Origin: Paludibacter sp.
Lineage (GTDB): Bacteria > Bacteroidota > Bacteroidia > Bacteroidales > Paludibacteraceae
Direction of reading: 5' to 3'
NCBI GenBank assembly: GCA_028705705.1
Contig: JAQWCZ010000062.1
Location: forward strand, 1 to 9,299
DNA length: 9,299 bases
The translations under genes and the position numbers were made by a program. The stretch's first letter is position 1; each line of letters begins with the position of its first letter. Below are positions 6,392 to 9,299 of the stretch, piece by piece. The notes under the pieces are model-generated. The model searched no databases. It saw only the letters and a program-made list of their open reading frames with translations, and was not told the origin of the DNA.

Positions 6392-8599
6392 TTATTGGAT
6401 TATAACCTTTTTAGAAATAATCGCATTTTCTTGTTTCAAAACAACGATGTACACTCCAGCGTCGATGAGTTCAAATGAGATAGAAGAGTTATCGGTAGCA
6501 ACAGTATCATGTATTAACTGTCCGGTGGAAGAGAAAACTCTTACATGCTTTATTGCTGTGCCTTTTATACTAAGTTGCCGACCATTAATAAGCATCTCGA
6601 TTTCATCTGCATTGGCATCAATCACACTTGTTTCATCGTCTTTTAACCCGCATATCTCTGCGTAATCAGCCCGGTTGGCTAACCATTGAAAAATTGGATA
6701 ACCATTGTACGCTGTTTGTGCCCATACATTATTATCGCTTGCAAAGTCCCATGTTAATTCCTGGAAATAATTCAATGGGTTGCTAAGGAATGCACGCGTT
6801 TTTGAAACCCCGTCGTAAGGAGTGTTTACAACAGTTATTTCACCTTGTCGCAAGTTGTTTTCTGTTAAGATAGTACCCGCATTATCAAGTATAACCCCTT
6901 CATAGCCCCAGCAATTAATACCCTGAGCCTGTACACCACCAACAGATCCCATTGTAGCCGCGATACGTCCGATGTTTCCTGAATTCGTATTGATAATTTT
7001 TTTATTTAAAGCGACCAATCCTTTGATTGATGTATCGCTCCAGCCTGTAATACCACCAGCACCAACATTTTTTGATGATATCGTGCCAGTTGCATAACAA
7101 TTACTAAGTATACCTTGATCAAAAACAATCCCCACGATTCCACCGGCACGTGAATTGCCAGATGTATTGCGTGCCACCACTGTAGCAGTTGAATAGCAGT
7201 TTTTAACAGCCGAAGGTACGCCCCTGTTTGGCATCCCAATATTTCCCGCGACTCCACCTACTGCATCGGTACCTGAAATATAACCTGTAGTGAAGCAATT
7301 TTCAATTGTACCTGTATAAGTTGCTGAGGTAGGAACTTTAACCCCGACATATCCGGCAATAATTCCGCCGCTGCCGGAAGACTCAACATAAGCATCTATC
7401 ACACCGAGATTTTTTACCGAGCCGCAAATTATTCCAAATAAACTACCGTAAGTGATGTTTTTGACAGTCATATTTTTGATTACATGTCCATTACCATCGA
7501 AATGGAGTTGACAGTAAGGCTCGGCATTGTTTATCGGCATCCAATTCATGCCTGACAAGTCAATGTCGTTTTCCAAACGAAAATAAGGCTTTTTGTTAAT
7601 ATCGGTCGAAAATTTATAATTCCGGATACCATCAAGTTGTGCTGCCGTACGAACTAAATAAGGATTGTCGGAAGTGCCTGTTCCTTCGGTAATTTCGCTG
7701 TTAGGATCAATCCTTTTAAGCAGAATGTGACTCGTTACAGCACGTTGTCCATAATGGTCAATTTGTGATGGATAATTAACAACATGATTGGGAGAGTATT
7801 CACGATCGCCAATATACATGGTTGTAGAGCCTCCACCATCAATATTTAATGCCGCTTGTGGGTTGAAATAATGAACGAGAAATCTAGTCAGTTCTTTGGC
7901 GCTCATCCCATCAGCATGTCCGGTCCAACGACCATCTACTGTAATCAGGAGCAATCTTTCGTCAGCAAGTCTTGCAATGCAGGTACGAGGATGACGAACG
8001 CTTTGATGACGTCGATAATCTTCATAATCAAGATTGTACACGTCAATACCCGAGAGGTCACCGACAAATGTTTCGCCAACCGGGCTGTAATTGTCTATCA
8101 AAACGGGAGCGCCGGAAATAATATTATCAAACGGGCTCGCGAGATAAGATTCGCTTGTCCCGTAAGCAATTTGCGTTTCGCCTGTCGGGTTGTAGAAAAA
8201 TGCGCCCTCGTGTTTCCAAAAACGCAAATGGTCGGAAGAAAGTTCTACCTGATTTTTTACCACACCATCTGATTTAATAAAAGAAGCGTCAAGCTCGTAA
8301 GTGCCATTTACACCTGCGAATGCTCCAGTTCTCAAGCAAGCGCCGGAAAGTGAATCGCGTGATACCGGTTTATATACTACCAGTCGGTATTCGGGGTGTG
8401 AAAGGTCAATTTCTATCACATTTATAATAGTATTCATGCGCATAAAACTGTTGTATCCGGTAAAGTTGTAATACACGTAACCCGGGGAAATGCTGTCGAT
8501 AATCCATCCTTGGGTATCGAGAAGAGCCGGGCTGGTAGCAGTTACTTTGCCGAAAAAAAGAGCGATAATTACGCTGAATATTATTAAACGTTTGTTCAT
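6392..8599 (-). CDS. NAGPA-type phosphodiester glycosidase with GLUG repeats and sorting tail
   Basis: 735-residue secreted protein. The signal peptide spans about residues 1-21 (MNKRLIIFSVIIALFFGKVTA). Residues about 50-297 are the phosphodiester glycosidase domain (NAGPA, formerly DUF2233), which includes the human enzyme that uncovers mannose-6-phosphate by removing GlcNAc from a GlcNAc-1-phosphodiester. Visible signatures are NGTYE (98-102), HPRT (203-206), TVDGR (220-224), GMS (231-233) and NIDGGGSTTM (252-261). EGTGTSDNPYLV (305-316) opens a GLUG region running to about 650 with ENCFTTG, KNCYST and SNCYATG repeats. The C-terminal sorting tail (about 667-735, core AGVYIVV) follows directly; the cadherin-like sandwich seen in the two other GLUG genes is absent. 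The GLUG part is diverged from theirs and outside the perfect repeat. The start codon overlaps, as ATGA, the restored stop of the preceding SGNH gene, suggesting ancestral translational coupling. The sugar and aglycone are not predictable here. Confidence 0.92.
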   Translation of the reverse strand: MNKRLIIFSVIIALFFGKVTATSPALLDTQGWIIDSISPGYVYYNFTGYNSFMRMNTIINVIEIDLSHPEYRLVVYKPVSRDSLSGACLRTGAFAGVNGTYELDASFIKSDGVVKNQVELSSDHLRFWKHEGAFFYNPTGETQIAYGTSESYLASPFDNIISGAPVLIDNYSPVGETFVGDLSGIDVYNLDYEDYRRHQSVRHPRTCIARLADERLLLITVDGRWTGHADGMSAKELTRFLVHYFNPQAALNIDGGGSTTMYIGDREYSPNHVVNYPSQIDHYGQRAVTSHILLKRIDPNSEITEGTGTSDNPYLVRTAAQLDGIRNYKFSTDINKKPYFRLENDIDLSGMNWMPINNAEPYCQLHFDGNGHVIKNMTVKNITYGSLFGIICGSVKNLGVIDAYVESSGSGGIIAGYVGVKVPTSATYTGTIENCFTTGYISGTDAVGGVAGNIGMPNRGVPSAVKNCYSTATVVARNTSGNSRAGGIVGIVFDQGILSNCYATGTISSKNVGAGGITGWSDTSIKGLVALNKKIINTNSGNIGRIAATMGSVGGVQAQGINCWGYEGVILDNAGTILTENNLRQGEITVVNTPYDGVSKTRAFLSNPLNYFQELTWDFASDNNVWAQTAYNGYPIFQWLANRADYAEICGLKDDETSVIDANADEIEMLINGRQLSIKGTAIKHVRVFSSTGQLIHDTVATDNSSISFELIDAGVYIVVLKQENAIISKKVIIQ

Positions 8600-8670
8600 T
8601 TTATAAGAAATTTGTTTGCTTGTTTATTATTACCTTGTTTACTACTCATGATGTAAACCGTGTTTTTTTT
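8596..8670 (-). other. Out-of-frame sorting tail of the SGNH gene
   Basis: Just after the A8 run (T8 at 8663-8670 on the given strand) the -1 frame reads NTVYIMSSKQGNN and continues through a lysine-rich stretch to KFLIK, then TGA at 8598-8596. This has the GVYxV...K shape of the other sorting tails in the window and follows naturally on YYNIQGVKVEKPLKK. The TGA overlaps the ATG of the NAGPA gene as ATGA, a usual coupled arrangement. One extra A in the run would restore it, so I take the tail as the original C-terminus. Confidence 0.65.
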
Positions 8671-9299
8671 AAAGGTTTTTCAACCTTAACGCCCTGAATA
8701 TTATAATAACTCGCATCAGTTAAGTCATTGAATTGTTGCGAAGGAGTATCAATGCCCGATGAAAAATCCAAGATTTCAGTCAATTTAGCGATATAAGCTT
8801 TGCCGTATTGATACATTCCTTTATCGTTAGCATGAATCCAGTCGCCGAAATCGGTGGCAGGATCCAAGGCTAATTCATCTTTGGTGATATAATAAAGATT
8901 TTTTACCCCATCGTCTACTGTAATGGTCAGTGGGGAGATGCTGGCATAAGATGGTAAATAGAGACAATACTCATAGCCTTCAGCGCTATACTTGCAACTA
9001 TCAACTGGTGCAATATTCGTGTAAGAATAGGATGAGCCGACAGATTTTGATACAGGGAATACCCACAGCCAATCGCCGTCTGAATTACGGGCGTATAAGT
9101 CAACGCCGTTCGCGCCGAACTGACTGAACCAGAGATTTGAGGTGTATGAACTTAAACCTCTATACGCTACCTTGATATTCAACGCGTTGGTGCGAAAGCG
9201 AATCTGTAATCCGGCGGGCGCCTGCGCTAAGCCCCAAACCGCTGTTGGAACGGTAGCTTGAGCCGAAGCCGGCATACGGACAACGGTATTCTGGCCGAA
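8646..9299 (-). CDS. GxDLY/SGNH-hydrolase-family esterase, 5' partial, internally deleted and probably broken
   Basis: The frame is open to the right edge, so the true start lies beyond base 9299; Met at 9275 is internal (upstream codons read FGQNTVVR). Counting from that Met, residues 1-120 are the N-terminal domain of the GxDLY family: PVW-type motif TAVWGL, GLQIRFRTN, GVDLY (57-61), DGDWLWV and YCLYLPSY. Residues 124-169 match the extreme end of the SGNH hydrolase domain: GVKNLYYI and the catalytic-type DWIHANDKG (Asp145, His148). In full-length relatives about 140 residues carrying the nucleophile Ser block and oxyanion motifs lie between these parts; here they are joined directly at about residue 121. 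The frame ends early (KKTRFTS, stop 8648-8646) because of a probable one-base loss in an A8 run. The intact family hydrolyses ester groups on secreted glycans; this copy should be inactive. A misassembly could mimic the deletion. Confidence 0.8.
   Translation of the reverse strand, partial: FGQNTVVRMPASAQATVPTAVWGLAQAPAGLQIRFRTNALNIKVAYRGLSSYTSNLWFSQFGANGVDLYARNSDGDWLWVFPVSKSVGSSYSYTNIAPVDSCKYSAEGYEYCLYLPSYASISPLTITVDDGVKNLYYITKDELALDPATDFGDWIHANDKGMYQYGKAYIAKLTEILDFSSGIDTPSQQFNDLTDASYYNIQGVKVEKPLKKTRFTS

Noticed and set aside
7856..8272. 138-codon plus-strand open frame
   Set aside because: Antisense to the core of the NAGPA domain, whose conserved motifs explain the sequence; no signal or domain in the antisense product.
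8646..9275. Met at 9275 as the start of a complete 209-residue gene
   Set aside because: The upstream codons to the window edge are open and continue the family's N-terminal domain; a signal peptide is missing, so the real start is outside the window.

Overview
The window looks like chromosomal DNA of a Bacteroidota, probably a member of the Bacteroidales that has a type IX secretion system. The evidence is AT-rich intergenic DNA, short N-terminal signal peptides of the MKKxNLF type, GLUG-repeat surface proteins, C-terminal tails of the type A sorting kind (a GVYxV core followed by lysine-rich strands) and a GxDLY-type SGNH hydrolase. Every gene I can support lies on the minus strand, so the locus is read from base 9299 toward base 1. 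I see no RNA genes, transposase or CRISPR array.

In reading order the locus holds seven units. (1) The 3' part of a secreted GxDLY/SGNH esterase (8646-9299), which appears to lack its catalytic middle and to have a frameshifted C-terminal tail. (2) A NAGPA-type phosphodiester glycosidase with a GLUG repeat region and sorting tail (6392-8599). (3) A periplasmic purple-acid-phosphatase-like metallophosphoesterase (5176-6354). (4) A GLUG protein without an enzymatic head (3538-5148). (5) A glycerophosphodiester phosphodiesterase head joined to the same GLUG region, a cadherin-like sandwich and a sorting tail (785-3427). (6) The decayed 5' end of a further GLUG paralogue (616-756). (7) The N-terminal third of an organophosphate:phosphate antiporter of the GlpT/UhpT type (1-529). 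Gaps between genes are mostly 27-46 bases, except 110 bases before the GDPD gene and 86 bases between the remnant and the transporter, so most of the set is probably co-transcribed from a promoter beyond base 9299.

Taken together the genes suggest a surface system that takes apart a phosphodiester-linked glycan or glycerophospho-compound. The esterase would remove acyl groups, NAGPA would cleave a sugar-1-phosphodiester, GDPD would release glycerol-3-phosphate, the phosphatase would liberate phosphate in the periplasm, and the antiporter would import the organophosphate. The substrate cannot be read from the sequence; this pathway is inference from family membership and gene order.

The locus also shows active recombination. 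The GDPD and headless GLUG genes share a perfect 921-base direct repeat (1234-2154 and 3987-4907) with sharp edges and diverged flanks. Recombination across it would keep the reading frame and remove or swap the GDPD head. The remnant paralogue and the deleted SGNH gene add to the picture of a locus that gains and loses modules.
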